Source of the DNA: Oreohelix idahoensis | Lineage: Eukaryota > Mollusca > Gastropoda > Stylommatophora > Oreohelicidae | Assembly (NCBI GenBank): GCA_024509875.1 | Contig: JAMPIV010012174.1 | Location: 1 to 64,000 of the forward strand | DNA length: 64,000 bases | Direction of reading: 5' to 3' | Shown: in pieces, positions 11,682 to 22,753 of the stretch | How the letters are laid out: each line of letters begins with the position of its first letter | How positions within the stretch are numbered: position 1 is the first letter of the stretch | Translations under genes and position numbers: made by a program | The notes under the pieces: model-generated | What the model was told of the DNA's origin: nothing | Databases searched by the model: none | Seen by the model: the letters and a program-made list of their open reading frames with translations, nothing else

Positions 11682-13319
11682 ATGGCTGATCTAGTGAAGT
11701 TCAGAACTGCGATCATGCAGATGGGTAAGGAATTAAATTTGACAGGTGATGCTCTCACTCAGTATGTCACAACAGAAGTGGACAAACACATGGATAGGGA
11801 AGAAAGAAAGTTGCAATTAGAGACTGAAGCAAAGAAATTAGAGGCTGATAGAGAAGCAAAGAAATTTGAGGCTGAAGAAAGGAGGTTGCAAGCTGAAAGA
11901 GAAGTCAAAAGACTGGAAGCTGAGAGAGAAGACAAAAGACTGGAAGCTGAGAGAGAAGACAAAAGACTGGAAGCTGAGAGAGAAGACAAAAGACTGGAAG
12001 CTGAAAGAGAAACTAAAAGGTTAGAAGCTGAGGAAAGGAAATTACAAGCAGAGAGAGACCATCAGTTGAGATTAAAAGAGCTTGAAATTCAGGCAAATAC
12101 TGGCAATAATGGTGGTAGCTCACCTCACTCTGAGAGTAGCTCCAGCCAGAGCACCTCAAGTGGGGCCATGAATTTTCATCTGGACCCATTTGTTGAGAAA
12201 GAAGACGCCATTGAGTCGTACCTGGATAGATACGAAAGACTAGCCACTACCTATGGCTTAGTGAAAGAAAAATGGAGTCTTAAACTATCTCAGGGATTGA
12301 GAGGTGTGGCCTACGATGTGTATTTGAAGCTCTCAAGAGATGACCAGGAAGATTATGAAATCCTGAAGCAGGCACTGCTTGTGAGATATGAAAAGAACTC
12401 AGAATCATATAGAAAGAAATTCCGAACAGCTAAACTTCTTCCAGGAGAAAACTATCACCAATTCTCTGCTAGACTGGAAACCTATTTGGAAAAATGGAGT
12501 AGTTTAGGAAAGTGTCGGATCTGAAAGAAATGATAATGATGGAGCAAGTGAAAGAGTCCATGCCTCAAGAAATGAGGAAGTTTATCATGGAACAAGGAGC
12601 AGAGAGATTGGAAGATATTGTAACTGTTGCTGAGAGATATCAAGCAGCTCAGGCAGAAGTATTAGGAAATAGGAAAAAGCAGGATGAAAACTTCACATCA
12701 TCACAAAACTATACCAAATATGAACAAAAAGACCATACCACAAGGAACAAACAAAGATTTGACCAAAAGGACAAAAACCCTCTAAGATCGGATAAGACAC
12801 CTTACCGGAAGGAAGGAAAGTGGTGTAAAACTTGTCTAATGAGTAACCACAATACTGCAGACTGCAGAAGGAACAACCCTCCTTATTACGCTGCGTGTCT
12901 CACAACAGGGAACAAGGGAAGGAAGGAACTGGCAGGTAGTCAGAATGACCTCCATCATCCCCCTGTCTGTGAGGAAGTGACATGTAATGGCACTAAAATT
13001 CAGTGCTTATATGATTCAGGTTTGGAATTCGACTCAGTCGTGAGTGCAACCCTAGTGCACCCTGACCAACTTACCACAAAAAACAGTGGACATACAAGGG
13101 GCAATGCAGGGAACTGGCACCATGACACTTCCCATAGCAAGGATCAACGTGAGAACTCGCTATGTGGAAGGAGTGATAAGAGCAGCAGTGAGTGATGATC
13201 CTATATACCCGCTGGTAATAGGATGTAAATATGTCTTTTTGGGTGACCCAATAAAACCTGTTGTCATGGCAGCAAACCATACCAGGTCGAGCACCAAAAA
13301 GGAGGAGGGAGATCCATAA
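11682..13319 (+). pseudogene. gag: gag and protease region of the Gypsy element
   Basis: The ATG at 11682 opens a 280-residue frame. Residues about 40-150 form a charged, coiled-coil-prone region with heptad-like repeats of the type RLEAERED, generated by near-identical 24-bp units. A capsid-like domain follows (PFVEKEDAIESYLDRYERLA ... LARLETYLEKW type). The frame shifts near 12511 and continues. A CCHC zinc knuckle (CKTCLMSNHNTADC; C-x2-C-x4-H-x4-C) lies at about 12824-12865. Next is a retropepsin-like start with YDSG at the catalytic position. After another shift near 13080 the protease end (PIYPLVIGCKYV) is read in a third frame. The product would be the structural polyprotein plus aspartic protease, but two frameshifts break it. 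Confidence 0.8.
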
Positions 13320-13336
13320 ACATTCATCGTACAAAG

Positions 13337-13700
13337 ATGAAAAAGGCTCAAACAGCAGACAGCACATTGAAGCCTTGTTTTGGCAAATTGCCAAAGGCCC
13401 ATAACCCTCCAGAGAAAGGAGACTACTATATGGAAAATGGCCTACTCTACAGACAAGCTGGAAAAGGACCTAAAAGGCATGGACAGCTGGTAGTGCCAAA
13501 ATTCTATAGGGAGGAAATTATGGAGCAAGAGCATGCTACATCAGGCAGTGGTCACAGAGGAAAAGGGGCCACTGGTCAAAATATAGCATTGCGATATTAC
13601 TGGCCAGGAATAATTGAAGACATAAGTCGGTATATGAAATCCTGTTCAGAATGTAACCAGGTAACCTCATTCAGAAGCGTAGACCAGTTACAGGACCTAG
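13337..13700 (+). pseudogene. Integrase N-terminal zinc-binding domain, upstream of RT
   Basis: The frame reads LLYRQAGKGPKRHGQLVVPK followed by HATSGSGHRGKGATGQ, RYYWPGI and KSCSECNQV. This is the HH-CC zinc-binding module that precedes the catalytic core in retroelement integrases. It lies directly after the protease and about 600 bp before the reverse transcriptase. The following 13700-14130 has an open frame to 14041 but none of the D, D, E core motifs. The 17-bp block GGAAGCATTG(T/C)TGCGGAC occurs at both ends of this stretch (near 13702 and 14098), perhaps a footprint of the deletion. Function would be donor-end binding; this copy cannot integrate by itself. Confidence 0.75.
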
Positions 13701-14129
13701 GGAAGCATTGTTGCGGACGTAGGCCCACAAAGAAGATACACAAGAGAAAACAACAGGTAGAAGCAGTGATAACGAGAAAACGAAATCACAACAAGTCTAC
13801 TGTTACACCAGTAACCATGGCAACTCTCCGTATTGTACAGAGAGGGGACGAGAGACATCCCACCCCGACTAGATATTTGTCGGAACACCATGGCCTGGAT
13901 CATTTGGAAAATTTGGTTAGTCAGCAACCAGTATTAAAAAAGCTGCAGAAACAAACCCGAACCAAAGGAGGTAGGAACCAGGGCTGTACCAAACAGTTGA
14001 GGGAGACAGGCCCCACTTCGGTATACTGCCCCTTACAATAGAAATAGGTGTGGGTCCGGCAACGTTGTAGTATTGCCGTCCCCATACACAGTCCACTGGA
14101 AGCATTGCTGCGGACATGGACTGAACAAT

Positions 14130-15391
14130 AGCAAGCACAAACACTCAAGGATGAGATTGACTATCTCTTAAAAGAGAATTATTTCAAAGTCTGAATCTCC
14201 CTATAGCTCAAGTGTGGTGCTATTAAGGAAGCCTAGTGGTGAACACAGGTTATGTATTGACTACCGGAAGCTTAATGCGATCACAGAATCTCAGGTGGAC
14301 CCATTACCTGACACCAACCAGCTATTCTCTACACTGAGTAAGGCTAGGTATTTATCGAAGGTAGATCTAAGCAAGGGATACTACCAAATACCAGTGAAAC
14401 CAGAAGTTAGGAAAATGCTGGCATTTAGTACATCGGACGGACACTACGAGTTTAATGTACTACCCTTTGGGCTGAAAAATGCTCCCAGTATCTTTTCAAG
14501 AATGATGAGGAAATTATTGGAACCTCTACAAAATCCCCATATCACTAACTTTATGGATGACATTCTTGTTGCTACAAACACATTGAAGAGCATATAGTAG
14601 CGCTCTCCATGTTGTTTGACAGACTGAGAGCCACTGGATTGACTGCACGTCCAACCAAGTGCTATATCGGTTGTAAGGAGTTGGAATTCTTAGGTCACAC
14701 TATTTCTACAGGTCATATGTCTCCTGACCCAAAGAATATAGAGAAGTTAAAGAAGGCACCCAGACCTCAAACGAAGAAAGATGTGAGATCATTCGTGTCT
14801 TTATGTGGGTTCTATCAGAAGTACATACCCCACTTTAACTCTCTGTGTGCACCATTAACCAACTTAACGAAGAAAGGACAGCCTGACAAAATCCAATGGA
14901 ATGCTGATTGTGAAAAAGCTTACACAGAGCTAAAAGCAAAACTCACCAGCAAACCAATCCTTACACTACCCGATATCACACAGGAATTTGTATTAAGGAC
15001 GGACGCTAGCAGTATAGGTATTGGTGCAACTCTCTTGCAGAAATCAAAAGCCCAGCCGGAGGAACTTTTACCAGTCGCCTACGCCAGTAGGAAGCTGAAT
15101 GCAGCTGAGTTGAATTACTCGACCATAGAGAAAGAATGTTTAGCTCTAATTTGGTCCATCAACAAATTTTCACCTTATCTGTATGGGACACACTTCATTG
15201 TCCAAAGCGATCACCAACCTTTAACATTCTTGGCTGCATCTAAAAAGCTAAATTCGAGATTGTTAAGGTGGAGTCTGCTTCTGGCGCCTTATTCCTTTAC
15301 CGTGAATTACATTCCGGGAAGAGACAATGTAGGAGCTGATTTTTTAAGTCGACACCCTAGTACTCTGGAAGGACAGACGCAAAAGGATTAA
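14130..15391 (+). pseudogene. pol: Reverse transcriptase and RNase H of the Gypsy element
   Basis: The entry motif KDEIDYLLKENY is followed by a 1-bp shift near 14191. The RT palm comes next, with HRLCIDYRKLNAIT, LSKVDLSKGYYQIPV and FGLKNAPSIFSRMM, and the catalytic box is FMDD. A further shift near 14596 separates it from the rest of RT and the connection (ELEFLGHTIS, FVSLCGFYQKYIPHFN). RNase H follows, with LRTDASSIGIGATL, YSTIEKECLALIW and VQSDHQPL, ending SRHPST near 15370. The frame stops at 15391, only 58 bp before the 3' LTR, so no integrase follows RNase H. Enzyme role: copying of element RNA and removal of the RNA strand. Confidence 0.9.
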
Positions 15392-15433
15392 CCACAGCAG
15401 GGGTTTACACGTCAGCTATGACAAGTCACAGCT

Positions 15434-15446
15434 AGGAAAGGAGGGG
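15434..15446 (+). promoter_or_regulatory. Polypurine tract
   Basis: AGGAAAGGAGGGG lies three bases before the 3' LTR. It is the expected plus-strand primer of an LTR retrotransposon. Confidence 0.8.
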
Positions 15447-15449
15447 CTA

Positions 15450-16651
15450 TGTCGTGAAACGAAGTGTAACCCACTACTTTGTTAATCACTATGTCGAGAT
15501 ACAGATTTGCTTCAACCAATCAACTTGCACCGTTCACCAGTCTCTGAGACAGAATAAATTATACTGTTCACGCAGTTCACGCAAGATGGCGGCTAAAAAC
15601 TGAATAAAATTAGGCTGTATGAGCAAAAGACGAAACCGGAGGAAACCAATCATTTTGCTCCGCCAGGAACCAACCGAAAGCCTTTCTTAAGCAGTTACCT
15701 GCCTATATAATAGGGCGGAATTTTATGCTAAACACGCAATCCCGAACTTGACGCCAGAGATACTGACTGAAGAGGAAGAAGCTGTCACCTTGATTGATTG
15801 TTTACCTGAGGGCATCGACCTGCAACCTACTTCACTAGTCGAGTCAAACTGGCCGTTTTTTAAATCTTGGAGGGTTTATTTGTGTCCTAAAAACCTGAGG
15901 TCGTATGTTCGAGTCAATCCCGCTGCCTGGAACTTCGCAGGAGCATAGAGATTGTACAGAAGCTACATCTTTAGTCCCCCTCAGTCTTGGGTGGGCTAAA
16001 GTAACGAGCCTCAGTAGAGTGGTGTGAACCAAACTAAGGAGAACAGAACGTTTTAAGAGATGAGTACTCATTCGTACCATATCTGTCAGCATTGTGAGCA
16101 TAGAAACTGTCAGTGATGAAAAGTGACTTAGCACAGCAAGAGACAAAAGATAACAGCATAGCTGAAATGTTAAACTTAATTAGCTGATACATGTACTATA
16201 ATTAACAGCACAGCTGATATAATTTTTGTTCCTATAATTGGAAAACTTGTTGTCTATATAAATATAAATATTTGTAAAATATATGTAAACTTACAAATTC
16301 ATTACGTTCCATTTTTTTCAACATTCACCCTTCAGCACAAGAGTAGATAGTGTATATACTAAATAAATACTTAGGAAATTGTATTTGAAGACTTGTCAAT
16401 TTTATCATTGTTAAGCAAAATCTGTTTCTTTGTTTCATTAATATCACAGTTAGTTACACAGCGGAGGTGGCGCTTTATGTCGGTCTCCTCTCTACTAATT
16501 TTTCGAGATCAGAACATTCACAGCCGTAACTAATTTGTGATACCAGTAGTTCTCTCAGACACTGGGACTTCACCATTTTCTGCAGAAATTCTATTTCTGT
16601 AATTGTCAGTACTATACTGATCCTACAGCCAAAATAAAACCTCTCGCCACA
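15450..16651 (+). repeat. 3' LTR
   Basis: It is about 1.2 kb, collinear with the 5' LTR and bounded by TGTCGTG and CGCCACA. It differs by scattered substitutions and a few short indels. The AGGGG target-site duplication follows immediately. Confidence 0.95.
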
Positions 16652-16880
16652 AGGGGCAAGGAGTGGATAATGATACCGTGGTATATATTTATTATGCTAA
16701 CATGTTAGTAAGTTTTGTATTTATATTTGTATACCTGTTACAAAAAGAAGGGGATATTGAATTTAAAAGTTATCCAAAGACAATATATTTCAAATTAGTT
16801 CATTTATTCCTTCGTACAAGTAAACTTGTCTTACAAGACATTTGAGGTATAAGAAGTGTTATGGCTTTACTCACATGATT

Positions 16881-17999
16881 TTAGTCGCACTGGCAACCAA
16901 AGCGGGGTAGGTACTTAATTTTCACAAAAATATTCCAATATTTCTGAAAACGTGTAGGACCCCCGTTTGCCGCTAAACATGCATTGCAACGACCTCTCAT
17001 ACTGCAAATAAGCCTTCTGATGTTGTCTTGAGGAATTCTCTGCCACTGGGCTAACTGCTGAAGAGTCTGTGGTGCGGCTGGACGTTTTTTGACGCGTCTA
17101 TTCAGGAGGTCCCACAAATGCTCAATAGGAGACAGGTCGGGGGACATCGGCGGCTACGGTAACATTCGGATATGCTGCATCTGAAGGTGATCTTGGACGA
17201 CGCGAGCACGGTGAGGACGTGCATTGTCATCCTGGAAGATGAAATCTGGTCCGGGCCGTTGAGCAAATGGCACAACGATAGGCTCGATGATGTTGTTACG
17301 GTAGTATAACTCTGTGATATTGACCTGGCATATGTGAAGGTCGGTCCTGTCATTCATACAGATGCCTGCCCACACCATTACACTGCCACCTCCATAACGG
17401 TTGTGTGCAACAGTTGCAGGAGGCTGGTAACGTTAATCTCGCCGTCGCCAGACACGTATTCGACGATCATGAAAATCCAAAACGAAACGGGACTCATCAG
17501 AAAACATCACTGATGCCCACTGTTGATTGGTCCACCGATGATGACGTTGGCACCAATCCATTCTTGCTCGCCTGTGTTGTGGTGACATGCGCAAAGCTAC
17601 AAACGGTCTGCGTGAGGTCAGTTGCACTTGGTGCAAACGGTTTCGTACTGTCTGAGTTGAGACCCGGATCCCTGTGGTCTGTTGAAGGTGTTGCTGAAGT
17701 TGAGTAGCATTTAGAGTCCGAGTTCTGAGGGCCTGAGTAACAAGAAGTTGATCCTGGAGGCGTGTAGTGACTCTTGGGCAGCCAGTCCGAGGCAGATCAG
17801 CCACTGTGTGGAAATGTTGATACCTGTTCCACAATCTGCTGACAACTGACTGTGAAACATTGAGGTTCCGAGCAACATCCACTTGCCGACTTCCGGTTTG
17901 CAACATGCCTATGTCTATCCATCTCTGCTGTTCTGTCAAACTTTCCATGACGTAGAAAAGAAATTTTATCTGTTGCAGAGTCTTTTTATACCTGTCCAT
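16881..17999 (-). pseudogene. Tc1/mariner-type transposase with two premature stops
   Basis: A single minus-strand frame starts at an ATG at 17999 (or MESLTEQQRW at about 17949) and runs about 370 codons. The N-terminal helix-turn-helix pair includes QVDVARNLNVSQSVVSRLWNRYQ and PRTGCPRVT. The catalytic triad is visible: FSDESRF, FQDDNARPHRA and SPIEHLWD, with 34 residues between the second Asp and the Glu (DD34E). Two stops interrupt the frame. One is TAA at 17433-17435. The other is TAG at 17154-17156, which takes the place of the usual Trp codon before PPMSPDLS. The protein would cut and paste the element at TA sites but is inactive here. I could not define terminal inverted repeats with confidence; a short TTTCACAAAAAT match occurs at 16920 and 18035. 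Confidence 0.85.
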
Positions 18000-19136
18000 G
18001 GTGAGTAGTATTCATTAAACCCGAGATACACGCATTTTTGTGAAAAAGAATAATGTGTGAACTTTACGGATGGGCCCCACCTCTGTTCTTGGGATTGGCT
18101 TACTCATCACGAGTCACCAGGTCAACATGATATTGCACGTGAGAGTGGAGAAGAGCGTGTTCGATATGTCCATACAACCATTAAAATACGAAATCCACTC
18201 TTTTGTAAAATAATACATACCATCTTAAAATATCCCCTACTTTTTGTGACAGGTATATATAATTTTTCATTTGTCGTCTGTCTCTGTCCAAAAAAACACT
18301 TTCATCTGACTCAATGGACTCATATTTAATGCTCTGGGATAGGGGCAACAATTCTGAGAAAGATGAAATGGTGAATGGAAGTGGAAATCGCCTGATGTCT
18401 ATATCAGGAGACTCGATACTCAAAAGAGAAATTTGACTCCTTTCAGTTTTTGGTAGCAGTTGCCTGAAGTCAACGCTAGACATCGACAACAGAGGGATCT
18501 TGATGACACATGACGAAGAAAACTGAGTGGTTACCTCGGCCTTGTTACAATGGACGTGCTGCTGCCAAACTATTCGACTCCTGAAGAGAAGGAACAAGCA
18601 AAACACATCTGATGAGCCAGCAGTGACGGAACCAGATCCACGAACAACTGAGACCTTCTGATGAAGACAAATCTAATTGTTTTGTTTTGATAAAATAACG
18701 TTATTTATCTTACCTTGTTCAACTAATAACTGATTATTAATAATCCTGTTTTTATATAAATATAAATCCAGAGTTAAATTAATCACAATTGAATGAATTT
18801 TGTGGCTGCGGCCGTGTGAATCTGTTTTGTTTTTAAAAACACGTAAACATACAGACAATGAAATTAATGTTTTGCTGAATCACCTTCAGCAGGAGGCTCC
18901 TAAAACACGAGTCAAAGCATTTTCTCATTGAAGGAGCGAAGAATAATGTTTATAACAGCTTAGATGATCCCGTTTGTTATACTTGCATTTCTATAAATTC
19001 CTTTGAGACTCCCTGGAAAAGAAACATCATTGTTCAGTTTGTATCTGTGCCTAGGGCCTAGGGTTATCTTGAGCGAAGGTTGATACGTGTGAAACCCCTC
19101 ATCTTTTACTCGAAGTTCGGCTATTATTGGGCCACT
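18000..19136. other. Non-coding between two transposons
   Basis: A 141-residue minus-strand open frame (18181-18606) has no recognisable motif and no homologous context, and I do not accept it as a gene. The 3' part directly precedes the LINE target-site duplication. Confidence 0.4.
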
Positions 19137-19460
19137 ACTACAGTACTTCCTCTTTTTGAGGATGGCCTGGATCCTATTTGGTTCCCCCACTCCAGTTCAG
19201 CTCATGTATGGCTCCTCGAGTCTGCTTGTGTACGGCAGCGCCACCCCCCGGGCAACGGCTTTGACTGGCCGGCCAAACTACATGAGTAAATTGAAAAAGG
19301 GAGGTCCCCCTTAACAGTACACACAACTGCTGGCCGAACGGGCGGATGATCAATAATATTTTGACAACGGCTTCTAGGGCAGGAGTTGGAAAGGCCTGGT
19401 ATCGGGCTGAGGGCGCACCATGGACTGTAATGGTAAGCGGCCAGAACCATCCAGAAAGCA

Positions 19461-20816
19461 ATGGCAAACTACTGGATGTACAATGCCAAGAAATCCATAA
19501 TGGCTAATCTGAATACTACACAAAGATCTGGTGGTGAGGCCCCCAGGCCAGGCAGATCATATTTAACTGGGGAAGAGATCGTTGGCAGCGTCAGTACAGG
19601 TAATCGTGATGACGGCCAAAAGCCTGACTGTGTTACCACGGAAAACCATGTCATCGGTCTTAGAAAAATAATCAAAATAGGAACATGGAACGTCAGAAGC
19701 TTATACCAAGGAAAACAGTACATAGTGAAGAACGAGATGGAAAGGCTAAACATCGATATCCTGGGCATCTCAGAGCACAGATGGTCGGGCCAGGGACACT
19801 TTTCGATTCCATCAGGAGGAACATTCATATACTCAGGCAAAGAGAGAGGAGGTCAGAGCGGCGTCGGCTTCTACCTGTCTAAAAGGACAGCTGCCTCCCT
19901 ATTAGGATATAATCCCATAAATGACCGCATTGTCACAATCAGACTGAAAGGAAAAAGAAAGAACATCACAATTATACAAACATATGCGCCAACAGCAGCT
20001 GCTGAAGAACAGGAAATTGAAGATTTTTACAATGAACTACAAAATGCATTAGAGAAAGCAAATAAGCAAGATATTAGGATAATAATGGGAGATTTTAATG
20101 CCAAAGTTGGAAACGAAAGATTAGAACATGAAAAAAGAGTGAAAGGAAGTTATGGATTGGGCCAGAGAAATGAGAGAGGAGAACGCTTGACAACATTCTG
20201 CCTAGAAAACAACCTAGTCATCACGAATACTCTTTTTATGCAACACCCTAGAAGACTATATACATGGACGTCACCGGACGGAAAAAGCAAGAACCAAATA
20301 GATTATATCTTAATACAACAAAGGTGGCGATCTTGTATCTCATCCATCAAGACGTTCCCAGGAGCAGACTGTGACTCCGACCATGAACTTCTTGCTGCAA
20401 ACTTCAAGATCAAATTGAAAAAAGTCGTTACAAGCGACAAAGTAATACGTTATGACACAAGCGCCATACCAGAAGAGTACAGTGTCGATATTCAGAACAA
20501 ATTTGACATTCTTATGGCAGTACAGGAGGAAATGACACCAGATGAACTTGCTAATAACATCAGAGATGTATATATTACAAATGCACAGAGGTTAATTCCT
20601 AAAAGAAGTATAAAGAGACGAGAATACATCTCAGACGAAACACTGAAGTTGGTGGTAGAGAGAAGAAAAATGAAGTCCAAAAAAGATACAGAAAATCAGG
20701 AGTTGTACAAGGAATACACAAAGCAGATTAAAAAAACGAGTCAGACAAGACAAACAACAATACATAAACGACACCTGCAGGAAAATAGAGGAAATGCGCG
20801 AACAGGGATTGAGTAA
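19461..20816 (+). CDS. LINE apurinic endonuclease half (RTE clade)
   Basis: The ATG at 19461 gives 451 residues. Endonuclease motifs run in order: GTWNVRSLYQGK, ILGISEHRW (the catalytic Glu), IQTYAPTAAAEE, IMGDFNAKVGN, LYTWTSPDGKSKNQIDYILI and GADCDSDHELLAANF (Asp-His pair). The protein would nick target DNA to start target-primed reverse transcription. The frame leaves the true reading frame after KQIKK because of an extra A in the 20730-20736 run, so the last ~25 residues are out of frame and RT continues in another frame. Close family resemblance is to BovB/RTE proteins. Damage could also be a homopolymer sequencing error. Confidence 0.9.
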   Translation: MANYWMYNAKKSIMANLNTTQRSGGEAPRPGRSYLTGEEIVGSVSTGNRDDGQKPDCVTTENHVIGLRKIIKIGTWNVRSLYQGKQYIVKNEMERLNIDILGISEHRWSGQGHFSIPSGGTFIYSGKERGGQSGVGFYLSKRTAASLLGYNPINDRIVTIRLKGKRKNITIIQTYAPTAAAEEQEIEDFYNELQNALEKANKQDIRIIMGDFNAKVGNERLEHEKRVKGSYGLGQRNERGERLTTFCLENNLVITNTLFMQHPRRLYTWTSPDGKSKNQIDYILIQQRWRSCISSIKTFPGADCDSDHELLAANFKIKLKKVVTSDKVIRYDTSAIPEEYSVDIQNKFDILMAVQEEMTPDELANNIRDVYITNAQRLIPKRSIKRREYISDETLKLVVERRKMKSKKDTENQELYKEYTKQIKKTSQTRQTTIHKRHLQENRGNARTGIE

Positions 20817-22533
20817 GAATATGTTTTCTGAAGTAAGAACATTGAAAAACAGCAACTTTAAATCATCACCCCGAGCAATAAACGACAAGAAAGGCGACAC
20901 TCTAACAGAACGTAAAGATATTCTGAACAGATGGAAGGAGTACTGTCAAGAAATGTATACGGAAATAAACAAAGCGGCAGATAACAACGTCATGAATGAA
21001 GCGGAACGTGAACCAGAACCTACCATAGAGGAAGTCCGGAATGCAATCAAACACTTAAAAAGTGGAAAATCTCCTGGTTGTGATGAAATAACAGCTGAAA
21101 TGATACAGGCAGGAGGAGAAGGCAGCGCTCGTATATACCATGCATTATGCTGCAAGATCTGGCAAAGCGGAATTTGGCCCAAGGAATGGAAACGATCAAT
21201 TTACATACCCTTGCCAAAAAAGGGCAACCTGAAACTGTGCACAAACTACAGAACTATAGCTCTTATAAGCCATGCCAGCAAAATACTTTTACACATCATA
21301 ATGCAAAGGATGCAACAAAAGCTAGAAACAGAAATAAATGAAGTACAGGCGGGTTTTCGACCAGGTAGAGGCACTAGAGATCATATATTCAACATGAGGA
21401 TCATCATAGAAAAGTGTAGAGAATTCAACGTTGACCTACATACTTGTTTCATTGATTACACCAAAGCTTTCGATTGTGTACAACATCAGCAGTTATGGGC
21501 TATTATGAAAAATATGGGATTTCCAAACCACCTTATACAACTCATCGCACTGCTGTACCAAGAACAACAGGCAGCCGTAAGAATAGAGGGGGAAACATCA
21601 GAATGGTTTGAAGTACAGAAAGGAGTAAGACAAGGCTGTACCCTTTCCCCTTACCTGTTTAACATTTATGCCGAGAATATCATGAGAAACGTAAGAGATG
21701 ACCAAGAACACACAGAGTTTGACTCATTTAACATCGGCGGGTACCAGATCCCGGAAATCAGATATGCTGACGACACAGTCCTCCTATCGACCAACCCAAA
21801 AGGACTTGAACAATTACTTCTGTCCACCAAAAAACACAGCGAGGCCCAGAATCTATACCTAAACACCAAGAAGACCAAAGTATTGACAACAGACAAAGTA
21901 AAGACCAAACCAGAAATTGAAATTGATAACGAAGAACTGGAAAGTGTCAATGAATTCGAATACTTAGGATCAATCATTAACAGCTCTGGCGACTGTGCAG
22001 TAGAAATTAAAAGAAGACTTGCAATTGCTTCACATAAGCTAATACAGATGAAAAACCTATGGCAAGGCACAAGCAAAGAAACAAAGTTACAACTGATCAG
22101 AGCATGTATATTCCCAGTAGCAACATACGGCTGCGAGACTTGGACACTCAATAAAACAGTTGCAAAAAAGATTACATCATTCGAAATGAAATGCTACAGA
22201 AGGATGTTGAGAATACCCTGGACAGAAAAAAAGACCAACAGAGAAGTACTGCACTCACTAAACGTACAGGAACATTGGCTCCTAAATACCATCGCAATAA
22301 GGAAGCTGAAATTTTTCGGTCATATAAAAAGACATAATAGTCTGGAAAAAACAGTGATGGAAGGCATGGTCCCTGGAAAAAGGGGAAGGGGTCGACCTAG
22401 ACGACGGTGGACCCAGGACATCACAGAGAGTCTGAACTTGTCTTTGGCTGATGCAGGTCGACTTGCCCAGAATCGTGATGCGTTCAGAGCAGCTGTAATG
22501 GAGACAACGTTCTGGAAAGAATATGTCACATGA
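20794..22533 (+). CDS. LINE reverse transcriptase half (RTE clade)
   Basis: It is 579 residues from an internal ATG and really continues the same polypeptide as the endonuclease. RT blocks: AIKHLKSGKSPGCDEITAEM, NYRTIALISHASKILLHII, AGFRPGRGTRDHIFN, CFIDYTKAFDCV, GVRQGCTLSPYLFNIYAE and the catalytic YADD at about residue 324. The C-terminus has EYLGSIINSSGD, ATYGCETW and a GKRGRGRPRRRW motif, ending FWKEYVT. No other stops occur, so the domain looks intact. It would copy the element RNA at the nicked target. Confidence 0.92.
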   Translation: MREQGLSKNMFSEVRTLKNSNFKSSPRAINDKKGDTLTERKDILNRWKEYCQEMYTEINKAADNNVMNEAEREPEPTIEEVRNAIKHLKSGKSPGCDEITAEMIQAGGEGSARIYHALCCKIWQSGIWPKEWKRSIYIPLPKKGNLKLCTNYRTIALISHASKILLHIIMQRMQQKLETEINEVQAGFRPGRGTRDHIFNMRIIIEKCREFNVDLHTCFIDYTKAFDCVQHQQLWAIMKNMGFPNHLIQLIALLYQEQQAAVRIEGETSEWFEVQKGVRQGCTLSPYLFNIYAENIMRNVRDDQEHTEFDSFNIGGYQIPEIRYADDTVLLSTNPKGLEQLLLSTKKHSEAQNLYLNTKKTKVLTTDKVKTKPEIEIDNEELESVNEFEYLGSIINSSGDCAVEIKRRLAIASHKLIQMKNLWQGTSKETKLQLIRACIFPVATYGCETWTLNKTVAKKITSFEMKCYRRMLRIPWTEKKTNREVLHSLNVQEHWLLNTIAIRKLKFFGHIKRHNSLEKTVMEGMVPGKRGRGRPRRRWTQDITESLNLSLADAGRLAQNRDAFRAAVMETTFWKEYVT

Positions 22534-22753
22534 TGATGACTACAGTACATGGGAGACAACACCTGGGACAAGGCTGAATGTGATATCGTTTTCAGTAACT
22601 GTAGGAAAAATAAAACTGTTGGTTGATAAGAAACAGAATCTAGGTTCGCACTAACATTTTTAAATGCGCTTTGGTAATTATATAAACACTTTATCATACT
22701 AACAAATGTTAGCTTGCATCAAAGAAAGTTTTCGTAATTAGATATTAATTAAA

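Larger units (their letters stand above)
10203..16651 (+). mobile_element. Ty3/Gypsy-class LTR retrotransposon, Gmr1-like pol order, internally deleted
   Basis: It is bounded by two near-identical LTRs that begin TGTCGTGAAACG and end CGCCACA. The 5-bp target-site duplication AGGGG lies at 10198-10202 and 16652-16656. Internally the order is primer-binding site, gag, protease, integrase zinc-binding domain, a scrambled stretch of about 460 bp, reverse transcriptase, RNase H, polypurine tract. The integrase DDE core is absent. Integrase before reverse transcriptase is the arrangement described for Gmr1-type Ty3/Gypsy elements. Several frameshifts make the copy non-autonomous. LTR identity and the clean TSD indicate a fairly recent insertion. 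Confidence 0.9.
19147..22538 (+). mobile_element. Full-length RTE/BovB-like LINE with 10-bp TSD
   Basis: The direct repeat ACTACAGTAC lies at 19137-19146 and 22539-22548 and brackets the element exactly. It has a GC-richer 5' UTR of about 310 bp, an APE endonuclease plus reverse transcriptase, and an extremely short 3' end that stops in ATGATG right after the stop codon, as RTE elements do. Only one frame break is present, in an A7 run (20730-20736) between endonuclease and RT. The intact ends suggest a recent, possibly recently active copy. Confidence 0.9.

Noticed and set aside
18181..18606. 141-residue minus-strand open frame
   Set aside because: No motif, repeat relationship or splice context; I cannot distinguish it from chance.
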